Source: Candidatus Zhuqueibacterota bacterium (GTDB taxonomy: Bacteria; Zhuqueibacterota; Zhuqueibacteria; Zhuqueibacterales; Geothermadaptataceae). From it: a DNA stretch of 36,016 nt. Location of the stretch: the NCBI GenBank assembly GCA_015491485.1, contig WFVT01000290.1:1-36016 (forward strand), read 5' to 3'. Shown piece after piece: positions 16,216 through 24,224 of this stretch. A program made the translations under genes and the position numbers. Numbering within the stretch: position 1 is the first letter of the stretch; each line of letters opens with the position of its first letter. Under the pieces are notes generated by a model, which was given only the letters and a program-made list of their open reading frames with translations, had not been told where the DNA came from and ran no database searches.

Positions 16216-17187
16216 TCAACGTCCGGAATCGGACTTTTGAGCATCGTTTCCGCTTGAAAAGACCTGCCGATAAAATTCCCAGTTTTGCGAACCAAGCGCT
16301 TTCAGAACCGCCATCGGATGGTGCCCGACATCCGGAAGCACGATAAAACGGTGAGGGATACCAAGTTCCTGCAGATGGGCTACAAATTGTCGTGTTACGA
16401 AGATCATGGCATCCTGATCCCCGATGACCAGCCGAATATGAATGCGACCTCGGATGGCATCGGCGTTTTGTTCGGCAAGTCGCCAGGGGCTCTGGGCTCT
16501 GAAATACGCCATGTCGCCGCCGTAAATACGTTGCAACACCCGGCGGCGCATGCGGTCTCCGGCACGGACCGAGAAAGTAAAAACCGGCTGCAACGGCCCT
16601 CCAGAAAGACTGGAAATGGCGCCGAATAGATGTGGATATTTAAAGCCCAGTCGCAGAGCTCCATATCCTCCCATACTGAACCCTTCGATCAGCCGGCTCT
16701 CGCGTTGCGGGCGGGTGCGAAACGTGGCATCCACATCGGGAATCAGCTCATGGATCAACACCGATTCGATGGGAATGCGTCCGTCTTTTGAATCACACCA
16801 CATGGACCGGGGGCCATAGGGAAATACGATCAGCGCCGGCGGTATGTGACCATCCTGCATGGCATCACGGAACCATTTCACGATGTACGGAATTCCGGAG
16901 GTCGGACGCGGACCACTTCCATGCAGCCAGTATATGACTGGAAAACGCTGCTCAGGATGACGGTCGTAAGCATCGGGTAAAAAAATGTGATAACTCATCC
17001 TGGTTTGTGCGATTTGGCTGTAAAAAATCCGCTGTTGCAACCGCGGCATTTCGACCGGCGGGCTGACCCAACGAAAGCGCTGCTGAGGGAACTGCGCACG
17101 GCTACCTTGAGCACTGAAAAGCAAAATGAAGCCGCAAACGATAATAGCGCAATTGAAATGGTTACACATTCGCACGTTTCGCTCCAT
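16216..17187 (-). CDS. Secreted alpha/beta-hydrolase esterase (esterase D / putative esterase family)
   Basis: A predicted carboxylesterase of the COG0627 kind. The catalytic serine lies in GFSMGGYGALRLG, the acid probably in VIGDQDA and the histidine in DVGHHPMAVLKAL; YWLHGSG forms the oxyanion region. A hydrophobic N-terminal stretch (CAIIVCGFILLFSAQGSRA) is a signal peptide. The ORF opens at 17223 with TTG, but the ATG at 17187 gives a normal basic n-region; 17169 is also possible, with GGAG 12 bases upstream. The family includes feruloyl esterases and mycolyltransferase-like proteins, so the substrate is open. It lies 93 bases upstream of DUF1800 and could share its transcript. Confidence 0.85.
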   Translation of the reverse strand: MERNVRMCNHFNCAIIVCGFILLFSAQGSRAQFPQQRFRWVSPPVEMPRLQQRIFYSQIAQTRMSYHIFLPDAYDRHPEQRFPVIYWLHGSGPRPTSGIPYIVKWFRDAMQDGHIPPALIVFPYGPRSMWCDSKDGRIPIESVLIHELIPDVDATFRTRPQRESRLIEGFSMGGYGALRLGFKYPHLFGAISSLSGGPLQPVFTFSVRAGDRMRRRVLQRIYGGDMAYFRAQSPWRLAEQNADAIRGRIHIRLVIGDQDAMIFVTRQFVAHLQELGIPHRFIVLPDVGHHPMAVLKALGSQNWEFYRQVFSSGNDAQKSDSGR

Positions 17188-17631
17188 ACAGCTGCAGACG
17201 GGGAGAGGCTCACTATCAAACAAAATGCCGGATGATATAACGGAAGGAGTGCACCGGGCTCCTCCTGATGCCTTTTGCGTTGTGAGAGCTGTCTCCGGTC
17301 ATCGCTTCCCGTCCACGGCATGCTTGAGAAATGGATGGGTTAGCTTGAAGCCCGTGCCCTGTCTAATGGCTAAACAGCACCCGGCACGAGCGGCGCCGAT
17401 GCGCCGGATCAGCCCTTGTGAAAAAGCGTGCAAGCCCCTGATGGCGAAACTGATATCATCTTAACAAATGTTGTGCCATGATGGTTTGTATGCCCGGCAA
17501 AAAGCGATTTTGCTTTGAATCGGTCCTCAATCCGCTTCCCGGTGTACGAGCTGGTTCAAAAAGCGGTCTCTGCGTACCGGATGGGACAATCCGGCCTCCC
17601 GGGAAATGAAATTTTTGTAATTGATTTTGCG
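17188..17631. other. Intergenic region upstream of the esterase gene
   Basis: About 440 bases between the end of ddl and the start of the esterase, both on the minus strand. A 112-codon plus-strand ORF (17126-17464) overlaps the esterase 5' end antisense and shows no family features. No terminator or promoter could be supported by eye. Confidence 0.4.
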
Positions 17632-18729
17632 TTAAAATTTCATTTGTGAACTCAGCCGGCGCTCCCGTTCGTGTCGCTCCAGGGCCAGTTCAATCAAACG
17701 ATCGATAAGGCTGGAGTAGGGAAGACCGCTCACCTCCCACAGTTTGGGATACATGCTGATGCGGGTAAAGCCGGGGATGGTATTGATTTCGTTGATGTAT
17801 AACCGGTGATCCTCTTGCAGGAAAAAATCCACGCGTGCCATTCCTTCGCAGCAAAGCGTGCGGAAAGCACGGATCGCCAGGTCCTGAACCTGCTGCACGA
17901 TTGCCTCCGGCAGATCGGCCGGGATTTTTAGGTCGGCGCCCCGGGCATCGATATATTTGGCTTCATAAGAATAAAACTCGTGGCGGGGAATCACTTCTCC
18001 GGGAAGCGAGGCTATCGGTGATTCGTTCCCCAGCACGCTGCATTCAATTTCACGACCGGGGATGAATGCTTCCAGGATGATTTTGTTGTCATATTGAAAT
18101 GCATCTCGAAGGGCGGCTTCAAACTCTTGACGATGGTGCACTTTGTGAATACCGACGGAGGAGCCCAAATTGGCGGGTTTGATGAAGAGAGGCAAGCCCA
18201 GCCGCTCCCGGACGGCTTCGAAAGCGACGGTTTGTTTTTGGGTAACAACGACAAAGTCGCCAACCGGCAATGCGGCATCCCGCAGCAGGCGTTTCATGAC
18301 ATCTTTATCCATGCCGACCGCTGAGCCCAATACCCCGGCGCCTACAAAGGGAAGATCGAGGATTTTGAACATCCCTTGAATGGTGCCGTCTTCGCCCAAC
18401 GGGCCGTGCAGCACCGGGAACACCACATCGACCCGTCCGATCGAACGTCCGGTTGCCTCTTCCCGGAAAGGTTCCTCGGGATGGTTCGGCGAAATAACGA
18501 TGCGGCGGTCACTGATTTTCAGCGAAATGCGTTTGGGATCGTCCGGATGATTCAAAAAGTCGCCCTCTTCCAGCCAATGCCACGCACCGAGGTGATCAAT
18601 CCCGATCAGGATAATGTGGTACTTGTCTTTGTCCAGCGCTTCATACACATTCTTTGCCGATTGCAATGAAACTTCATGCTCAGCGGATTTCCCGCCCATG
18701 ATCAACGCAACATGGATTTTTTCAGACAT
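17632..18729 (-). CDS. ddl: D-alanine--D-alanine ligase
   Basis: ATP-grasp ligase that joins two D-alanines for the peptidoglycan peptide stem. From the ATG at 18729 (AGGAG 7 bases upstream) it has 365 residues, the DdlA/VanA-like length. Family features are VALIMGGKSAEHEVSLQSA at the N-terminus, VFPVLHGPLGEDGT, the ATP-binding KPANLGSSVGI, and the metal-binding NEINTIPGFTRISMYPKLW near the C-terminus. The YSYEAKYIDARGA omega-loop-like region is of the normal D-Ala-D-Ala type. The longer ORF start at 18789 lacks a ribosome-binding site. It lies downstream of an MBL hydrolase gene with a 202-base gap, so it may have its own promoter. Confidence 0.95.
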   Translation of the reverse strand: MSEKIHVALIMGGKSAEHEVSLQSAKNVYEALDKDKYHIILIGIDHLGAWHWLEEGDFLNHPDDPKRISLKISDRRIVISPNHPEEPFREEATGRSIGRVDVVFPVLHGPLGEDGTIQGMFKILDLPFVGAGVLGSAVGMDKDVMKRLLRDAALPVGDFVVVTQKQTVAFEAVRERLGLPLFIKPANLGSSVGIHKVHHRQEFEAALRDAFQYDNKIILEAFIPGREIECSVLGNESPIASLPGEVIPRHEFYSYEAKYIDARGADLKIPADLPEAIVQQVQDLAIRAFRTLCCEGMARVDFFLQEDHRLYINEINTIPGFTRISMYPKLWEVSGLPYSSLIDRLIELALERHERERRLSSQMKF

Positions 18730-18931
18730 GGATTTGCTCCTGTACCTCGGTTTTACCGGCGGCGTTGAAGCCCTGCAACGTGATCGCAAACCACCTCAAC
18801 CGGCTGTGCATGGCCTATCGTATGAGGGACCGCGCCAAACCGCCGATTCTCACCGCGACCGCATCTGCCGGTTGTGAATGTGGGATTGGGCACTTCTGAG
18901 CTATCGCCGCCTGCAGCGAAATGGCTTTTTT

Positions 18932-19756
18932 CTATGTTTCGTCCCGATTCGATCGCTCTTCAGGGAAGATATCGTGTAAATTCAGGCACCAGCCGTCTGT
19001 GGCGGCGCGCACCGGGAGACCAAATTCCTGGCTCAGCGATTCGGCCAGCTCCCAGGGTCTGGCCTGAAGCATGGTTCGTCCGAAATGGGTGAGCACCGTC
19101 ATGCGCGGTTGCAGTGCGGATAAAAATCGGCGCACATCATCCAAACACAAGTGTAAAACCGGCTTTTCCCTGCGTTGTTTCAAGCGCACGCAATGCAATA
19201 CCAAAAGCTCCCCATTGTAATGTTCCAGCAATGCATCGAAAAACAAGGTATCGATGACCCATGAAATTTTATGGCCCTTCCAGAAAAAATTGAAACCGTA
19301 AGTTTCGTCCGGATGCTGGTGCCGCAGCGGGGTCTCGAATTCGATATGTTGCACACGGTAGCGGCCGCCGGCCTGCAGGATTTGCAGCTCCTGTGCGTAA
19401 TCGCGCACGTAGCTGAAAACCACCGGATCTTCGCCGATGCAATCCAGAGGTACAAACACGGTACCGCGTTTCTGAAAGCCGCCGCTGGTCATCGCTTCGA
19501 TGACTATGTTCACATCGTTGCAGTGATCAATATGACGGTGGCTGAGAAGAACGGCATCCAGGGTTTTCGGGTCGAGTTTGGGCCGGCTGTTCAGCGCCCG
19601 CACCAGTGCACCGGGACCGGGATCGAGCCACAGATTCACGCCGTCCAGAGACAACCAGACGCCGCCGCTGGCGCGCAGTTGCTCAGTCACCACAAAGCGC
19701 GCACCACCGGTTCCCAAAAATTTAATAAAATCGGTCGAAAGTTTCGATTTCATCAT
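18932..19756 (-). CDS. MBL-fold metallo-hydrolase, RNase Z-like
   Basis: 274 residues with the metallo-beta-lactamase zinc motif HRHIDH (in LLSHRHIDHCND), an upstream WLDPGPGALV strand typical of the fold, an aspartate in WVIDTLFFD that would bridge the metals, and LTHFG carrying a later histidine ligand. It resembles the RNase Z / PhnP-like branch of small hydrolases, but lacks a clear exosite arm, so the substrate is unknown. It has no signal peptide and is expected in the cytoplasm. Two adjacent ATG codons (19756 and 19753) are possible starts with weak ribosome-binding sites. It is divergent from the CDP-alcohol phosphatidyltransferase gene across 98 AT-rich bases. Confidence 0.85.
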   Translation of the reverse strand: MMKSKLSTDFIKFLGTGGARFVVTEQLRASGGVWLSLDGVNLWLDPGPGALVRALNSRPKLDPKTLDAVLLSHRHIDHCNDVNIVIEAMTSGGFQKRGTVFVPLDCIGEDPVVFSYVRDYAQELQILQAGGRYRVQHIEFETPLRHQHPDETYGFNFFWKGHKISWVIDTLFFDALLEHYNGELLVLHCVRLKQRREKPVLHLCLDDVRRFLSALQPRMTVLTHFGRTMLQARPWELAESLSQEFGLPVRAATDGWCLNLHDIFPEERSNRDET

Positions 19757-19854
19757 ATTTCATGCATATTCAGGAAATTCTTTCTTTGCCTTAGCCGCTC
19801 ATTTTTATATATTTAAAAAAAATGTGATTTTCAACGATTAAATCCGGACAGCTC

Positions 19855-20544
19855 ATGCGAGAAAAGGTTTTTTCAGACCGAGAACGAAGCAATTTTTTAA
19901 AACATTACGAGTCCCGTTTGATCCTTTCTCTTTGCGAACGCATGCCTCCCTGGATCACGCCCAACCGCCTGACGGCGATCGGCGTGCTGGGGTCGCTAAT
20001 GGTGTTTGGCGGCTTCTGGCTGGGCCATTACCTGCGCATCGCCTTGCTGATCAGCATCATCGGTTTGGCCGTCAACTGGTTCGGCGATTCGCTGGACGGC
20101 CGGCTGGCCTACTACCGCAACATCCCGCGCAAATGGTATGGCTTCTGTCTCGATATCGTGGTGGACTGGCTTTCCATGTTTCTGGTGGTGATGGGGTTTT
20201 ATGTGTATTTCGATGATTACCGCTGGCTGCCGTTTATTTTCCTGCTGGCATACGGTGGTTTGATGCTGATCGCCCTGCTGCGTTATAAAATCACCGATTC
20301 ATACAGCATCGATGCATTCCAGCTTGGCCCCACCGAAATGCGCATCATCATCGCCGTGCTGATTTTCATCGAAATCATTCGGCGTGGCACGTTATTGCAA
20401 GCCAGCATGCTCGGCGCCGTGGTGATTCTGTTGTTTACAATCCTGGCGCTGCGCAGTTTGCTTCAGGCAGCGGATTTGAAAGACCAGCAAGAAAAAGCCG
20501 CTCGCGCCGGGGAAACAACGGCGGATGCTTCCAATGCAGGCTGA
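19855..20544 (+). CDS. CDP-alcohol phosphatidyltransferase family protein
   Basis: A 229-residue integral membrane enzyme with about five to six hydrophobic helices, predicted to transfer a phosphatidyl group from a CDP-alcohol to an acceptor in phospholipid synthesis. The signature is DSLDGRLAYYRN...YGFCLDIVVD: D78, D81, G82, A85, G96, D100 and D104 are all in place. The arginine normally after A85 (DGxxAR) is a tyrosine here, and an extra residue lies before G96, as in the LARYR-type subgroup. Acceptor is unknown. MPPWITPNRLTAIGV is the usual N-terminal family block. The ribosome-binding site (GGACAG) is weak. Confidence 0.9.
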   Translation: MREKVFSDRERSNFLKHYESRLILSLCERMPPWITPNRLTAIGVLGSLMVFGGFWLGHYLRIALLISIIGLAVNWFGDSLDGRLAYYRNIPRKWYGFCLDIVVDWLSMFLVVMGFYVYFDDYRWLPFIFLLAYGGLMLIALLRYKITDSYSIDAFQLGPTEMRIIIAVLIFIEIIRRGTLLQASMLGAVVILLFTILALRSLLQAADLKDQQEKAARAGETTADASNAG

Positions 20545-20856
20545 CTTCAGGTTCAGCATGGCTCGCGCATGGACCGGGTTGGTCATGAAGCCGGTTCAGA
20601 AAGTGCATTTGCGCTGCGGATCGTTATGGATGAAACATAAAGGATGGCTGCATAATTTTTAAAATCCGGGAACTTTTCGTTTTTTTTCCAAACTGAAAAC
20701 GACTGCACCTCCATGCGTGTTTTTGCCGGCTTTCGGACTGCTGTTCAGACACAAGCGCCTGCTTCTGAAAGCCGGCCTGACAACCGGTATAGTACCATTT
20801 CGCCCAATTGAAAAAAACAACAGCCAATGATCTGGAAATTACTTAAGGAGGAGAAG
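20545..20856 (+). promoter_or_regulatory. Upstream region of the DPP IV gene with promoter and inverted repeat
   Basis: CTGAAA (20765-20770) and TATAGT (20788-20793) are spaced by 17 bases, giving a good candidate promoter with a transcript start near 20800. A perfect 10-bp inverted repeat, GCCGGCTTTC (20725-20734) and GAAAGCCGGC (20767-20776), overlaps the -35 box and could be a regulator site or an RNA stem of an upstream transcript. The rest shows no gene. Confidence 0.45.
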
Positions 20857-23031
20857 GTGATACGGAAACGCCTCTGGATTGGCCTTGCTCTAAGTGCTGT
20901 CTTATTAATCCATCTCGACGCCACTGCGCAAAAGCAACTGACCGTCGAGGATATCTACGAAAACCCCGCCCTGCGTGGCAGGTCTATCTCCGGTTTGCAG
21001 TGGATGGCCAACAGCCGGCAATTCACCTATTACCAGCGTGATCCGGAGACGGGCAAACACATTATCTGGATTTACGATGTGCGCAATCGCAAGCGCGATG
21101 TTTTTATTGATTCCGAAAAGGTCCATGTGTTGGCCGGTGAACGGCGTGAAAAGCGGTTTACCCTCGGGAATTATTTCTGGTCGCCGGATCAGCGGCACAT
21201 TTTGCTGCCTTCGGGCAATGATCTATACCTGTACGACAGCAAAACCGGCGAGGTCAAGCGGCTCACCAAAGACGAGGCACGCGAGCGCGATCCGCAGTTC
21301 TCGCCGGACGGCAAAAAGCTGGCCTATTTGAAAAACGGCAACCTGACCGTACTGGATATCGCCAGCGGATCGGAGAGGCAGCTCACCACCGACGCCAGCG
21401 AAACCATCCTGATCGGCCGGTTCGACTGGGTGTACGAGGAAGAGTTCGGCATCCGCACCGGCTTTTTCTGGAGCCCGGACGGCAAACGCATCGCCTTCTG
21501 GAAGCTGGACCAGAGCCGGGTGCCGGAGTTTCCCATTGTGGATTACATCCCCACGCATAACAAAGTGGAAACCATGCGCTATCCCAAAGCCGGCGATCCC
21601 AACTCCATCGTGCAAATCGGTGTGGTGGAAGTGGAAAGCGGCGCCACCACCTGGATGGATCTCGGCGACAACGACGACATCTACATCCCGCGCATCAAAT
21701 GGACGAAAAGCCCGCAGACACTGGCCATTCTACGCCTCAACCGTGATCAGAATCATCTCGAATTTCTGCTGGCCGATGTGACCACCGGGCGCACGCGTGT
21801 GCTATTCGAGGAACGCATGAGCAACGGCTGGATCGATATTACCGACGACTGGCGGTTTTTGAAAGACGGCCGCCGCTTCATCTGGTCGTCGCGCCGTGAC
21901 GGCTGGAAGCACCTGTACATGGGCGATTTGCAAACCGGCGACCTGCGGCCGATCACCCGCGGCGAATGGGATGCGGTGTCCATCGCCGGGGTGGATGAGA
22001 AGCGCAAGACCATTTATTACATTTCCACCGAGGTGAGTCCACTGGAGCGTCATCTGTTCGGCGTTAAATTCGACGGCAAAAAGCGCTGGCGCATCAGCCG
22101 CAAACCAGGATGGCACCGGGTGTCCGTGGCTCCCAATTTTCAATATTATATTGACTACTCCTCCGATGTGATGCGGCCGACCATGGTGACGCTGCGTAAA
22201 ATCAACGGCGCGCGCATCGACATCATCGAGGCCAATGAGCTGCCGGCGCTGAAGGAATATGCCATCCGTCCGCCGGAATTTCTGCAGGTGCCGGCCGCGG
22301 ACGGCACACCGCTGAATGCCTTCATGATCAAACCACCTGATTTCGATCCCAACAAAAAGTACCCGGTGCTGATTTACAACTATTCCGGTCCGGGATCGCA
22401 GATCGTGCGCAACATGTGGGGCGGCAGCCGCTTCCTGTGGCATCAATTGCTGGCGCAGCGCGGCTACATCATCTTCGGACTGGATAACCGCGGCACCGGC
22501 GCGCGCGGCAACGCGTTTATGATGGCCACATACAAAAATCTCGGCGATCTCGAGAGTCAGGATCAGATTGCCGGCGCGAAATGGCTGGCGCAGCAGCCGT
22601 ATGTGGACGCATCGCGTATCGGCATCTGGGGCTGGAGCTACGGCGGCTACATGGCCGCGCTGACCTTTCTGAAAGCCGGCGGGCTGTTCAAAGTCGGCAT
22701 TTCCGTGGCCCCGGTGACCGACTGGCGCAATTACGATACGATTTACACCGAGCGCTACATGCTGACGCCGGAGAAGAATCCGGAAGGCTACAAGCGCAGC
22801 TCCTGTTTGCGGTATGTGGATCAGTTGCAGGGGCGATTGCTCATCGTGCACGGCACCGCAGACGACAACGTGCATTTGTCCAACACCTTGCAACTGGCCT
22901 ATGCGCTGCAGAACGCGCGCAAGCCGTTCGATTTGATGCTCTACCCGCGCAAGCTGCACGGCATCGGCGGCCGCGACACGCGCATCCATCTATTCAATAT
23001 GATGACGCAGTACATTTTAGAACATCTGTAG
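20857..23031 (+). CDS. Secreted dipeptidyl peptidase IV-like S9B peptidase
   Basis: A serine exopeptidase that removes N-terminal dipeptides. The ORF begins at 20827, but AAGGAGG stands 5 bases before a GTG at 20857, and this start yields a clean signal peptide (MIRKRLWIGLALSAVLLIHL, cleavage after ATAQ). The 724-residue protein has a DPPIV N-terminal propeller with the substrate-anchoring double glutamate in DWVYEEEFG, which marks S9B. The C-terminal hydrolase domain has S594 in GWSYGG, D669 in HGTADDNVH and H701 in KLHGIGG. It is probably periplasmic or outer-surface. It is followed by a terminator and convergent to the rhomboid gene. Confidence 0.95.
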   Translation: MIRKRLWIGLALSAVLLIHLDATAQKQLTVEDIYENPALRGRSISGLQWMANSRQFTYYQRDPETGKHIIWIYDVRNRKRDVFIDSEKVHVLAGERREKRFTLGNYFWSPDQRHILLPSGNDLYLYDSKTGEVKRLTKDEARERDPQFSPDGKKLAYLKNGNLTVLDIASGSERQLTTDASETILIGRFDWVYEEEFGIRTGFFWSPDGKRIAFWKLDQSRVPEFPIVDYIPTHNKVETMRYPKAGDPNSIVQIGVVEVESGATTWMDLGDNDDIYIPRIKWTKSPQTLAILRLNRDQNHLEFLLADVTTGRTRVLFEERMSNGWIDITDDWRFLKDGRRFIWSSRRDGWKHLYMGDLQTGDLRPITRGEWDAVSIAGVDEKRKTIYYISTEVSPLERHLFGVKFDGKKRWRISRKPGWHRVSVAPNFQYYIDYSSDVMRPTMVTLRKINGARIDIIEANELPALKEYAIRPPEFLQVPAADGTPLNAFMIKPPDFDPNKKYPVLIYNYSGPGSQIVRNMWGGSRFLWHQLLAQRGYIIFGLDNRGTGARGNAFMMATYKNLGDLESQDQIAGAKWLAQQPYVDASRIGIWGWSYGGYMAALTFLKAGGLFKVGISVAPVTDWRNYDTIYTERYMLTPEKNPEGYKRSSCLRYVDQLQGRLLIVHGTADDNVHLSNTLQLAYALQNARKPFDLMLYPRKLHGIGGRDTRIHLFNMMTQYILEHL

Positions 23032-23081
23032 TCCGGCGGGAAAAAGAAAAGAATCGGGGTGAGATTCACCTCGAGTGCGAT

Positions 23082-23111
23082 AAAGCCGGTGTCCTCGGGC
23101 ACCGGCTTTTT
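23082..23111 (+). terminator. Rho-independent terminator after the DPP IV gene
   Basis: AAAGCCGGTG (23082-23091) pairs perfectly with CACCGGCTTT (23100-23109) around an 8-base loop and is followed by a T run. Flanking A residues make it partly usable on the minus strand for the convergent rhomboid gene too. Confidence 0.8.
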
Positions 23112-23132
23112 AAATGGGTGTGGAAGCAGCAC

Positions 23133-23163
23133 ATTCCCCGGCACCTCGGAGGTTCCGGGGAAT
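23133..23163. repeat. 31-base near-perfect palindrome between convergent genes
   Basis: ATTCCCCGG-C-ACCTC and its reverse complement GAGGT-T-CCGGGGAAT meet at one central G, with a single mismatched pair. It lies 18 bases beyond the 3' end of the rhomboid gene. It can form a very stable hairpin but has no T run on either side. Possible terminator-like stem, transcript stabiliser or repeat element; its copy number is unknown. Confidence 0.5.
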
Positions 23164-23180
23164 GAGATGGTAAACCCGAT

Positions 23181-24014
23181 TCAGAATGACACAAACCAAC
23201 TCAAAACCACCATCAAAAAGGCAAAACCGGTGAGGGCGAGGGAGAGCAGCGCGAGGCGGCGGTGCCAGAGCGTTTCCGGCTGCAATTCCTGATATTTGAG
23301 CAGCATGGCGGATAAATAACCGGCGATGAATCCGCCCGCGTGGGCAAAATTGTTGACCACATCCATCATGAAGCCGAGCAAAAACAAAATCACCACCCAT
23401 TGGATGGTCTGCCGGTAAATGTGCGTGCCGAATGCGCCGCCGCGGTGGCGGCCGTAAAAGACCACGGCGCCCAGCAATCCAAACACAGCGCCTGAAGCCC
23501 CGATCGTGAAGCGAATCCCGAAGGCGTTCGAGACCAGAAATCCGAAAATTCCCGATAATGTGAAGATGAGAAAAAAGCGCGACGCCCCGAAAAGCTCTTC
23601 GACCACCGGTCCCAATTGCCGGATCCACAGCAGATTGAAAACGATATGAAGCAGGCTGCCGTGCAAATAAATGGCTGTAATCACAGTCCACCATTTTCCT
23701 TCCGCCGCCGCCACGGAACCGGTCATACCGAGAAGATAAAGAGCCACTGCACTGGGCGATAGAATGTCAAAAATGCCGCGTATCCGAAAGATTGCTGTGG
23801 GATCGATCATTAGAGCAATCACATATAAGGCGATGCATACCACCGTGATCCCGCGAACATACGAAATCTTGCCGCCGAGCAGTTTCTCCATCAACGGGAC
23901 ATTGTGCCAGCGGCCCGGATGCTTCATGCCGCAATGAATGCATTCTTCCGCATTAGCGCTTACCAGTTTGCCGCAATTGGGACAAAGAATGGCGCGGGCG
24001 GTTCTTTCTGCCAT
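23181..24014 (-). CDS. Rhomboid family intramembrane serine protease with N-terminal zinc ribbon
   Basis: 277 residues. A short zinc ribbon (C11, C14, C25, C28 in CPNCG...CIHCG) precedes six or seven membrane helices. Rhomboid catalytic residues are S174 in IGASGAVFGLLGA and H225 in NNFAHAGGFIAG; the oxyanion-side HGSLLHIVFNLLW block (H118, H123, N127) is also present. It would cleave transmembrane substrates within the inner membrane. The ribbon faces the cytoplasm and may recruit partners or substrates. GAGG precedes the ATG. It is divergent from the metallophosphoesterase gene across 210 bases. Confidence 0.94.
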   Translation of the reverse strand: MAERTARAILCPNCGKLVSANAEECIHCGMKHPGRWHNVPLMEKLLGGKISYVRGITVVCIALYVIALMIDPTAIFRIRGIFDILSPSAVALYLLGMTGSVAAAEGKWWTVITAIYLHGSLLHIVFNLLWIRQLGPVVEELFGASRFFLIFTLSGIFGFLVSNAFGIRFTIGASGAVFGLLGAVVFYGRHRGGAFGTHIYRQTIQWVVILFLLGFMMDVVNNFAHAGGFIAGYLSAMLLKYQELQPETLWHRRLALLSLALTGFAFLMVVLSWFVSF

Positions 24015-24148
24015 ATTTCCTCGACAATGAATGGTTTCATGATTGATGGGATTCGCGTATATTCAGCCCCGATGCTCCGTATCATAGAAAACATTCCCAT
24101 GAAATTCAAGCATTTTTAAAACCGGCGGATAAAAAAACAGGGACGATA

Positions 24149-24177
24149 TTGATTCTGGAGTCGGAATTCTGTATATT
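24149..24177 (+). promoter_or_regulatory. Sigma-70-like promoter for the metallophosphoesterase operon
   Basis: TTGATT (24149-24154) and TATATT (24172-24177) are separated by 17 bases. A transcript start near 24184 would leave a leader of about 40 bases before the GTG at 24225. Consensus match by eye only. Confidence 0.5.
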
Positions 24178-24224
24178 GACAGCCACTTCAAGTTGATTTC
24201 CAACAGGGAAAAGGTGAATTCAGC

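Noticed and set aside
17126-17464. 112-codon plus-strand ORF in the gap upstream of the esterase
   Set aside because: Overlaps the esterase 5' end antisense, has no ribosome-binding site and no recognisable features.
21802-22989. 395-codon minus-strand ORF antisense to the DPP IV gene
   Set aside because: It lies wholly inside a well-supported gene with complete catalytic motifs on the other strand, and its translation is His/Val/Ala-rich with no family features, as expected for a GC-rich shadow frame.
22581-23165. 194-codon plus-strand ORF in another frame over the end of the DPP IV gene
   Set aside because: It overlaps the catalytic region of a clear gene and has arginine/alanine-rich composition typical of a wrong frame.
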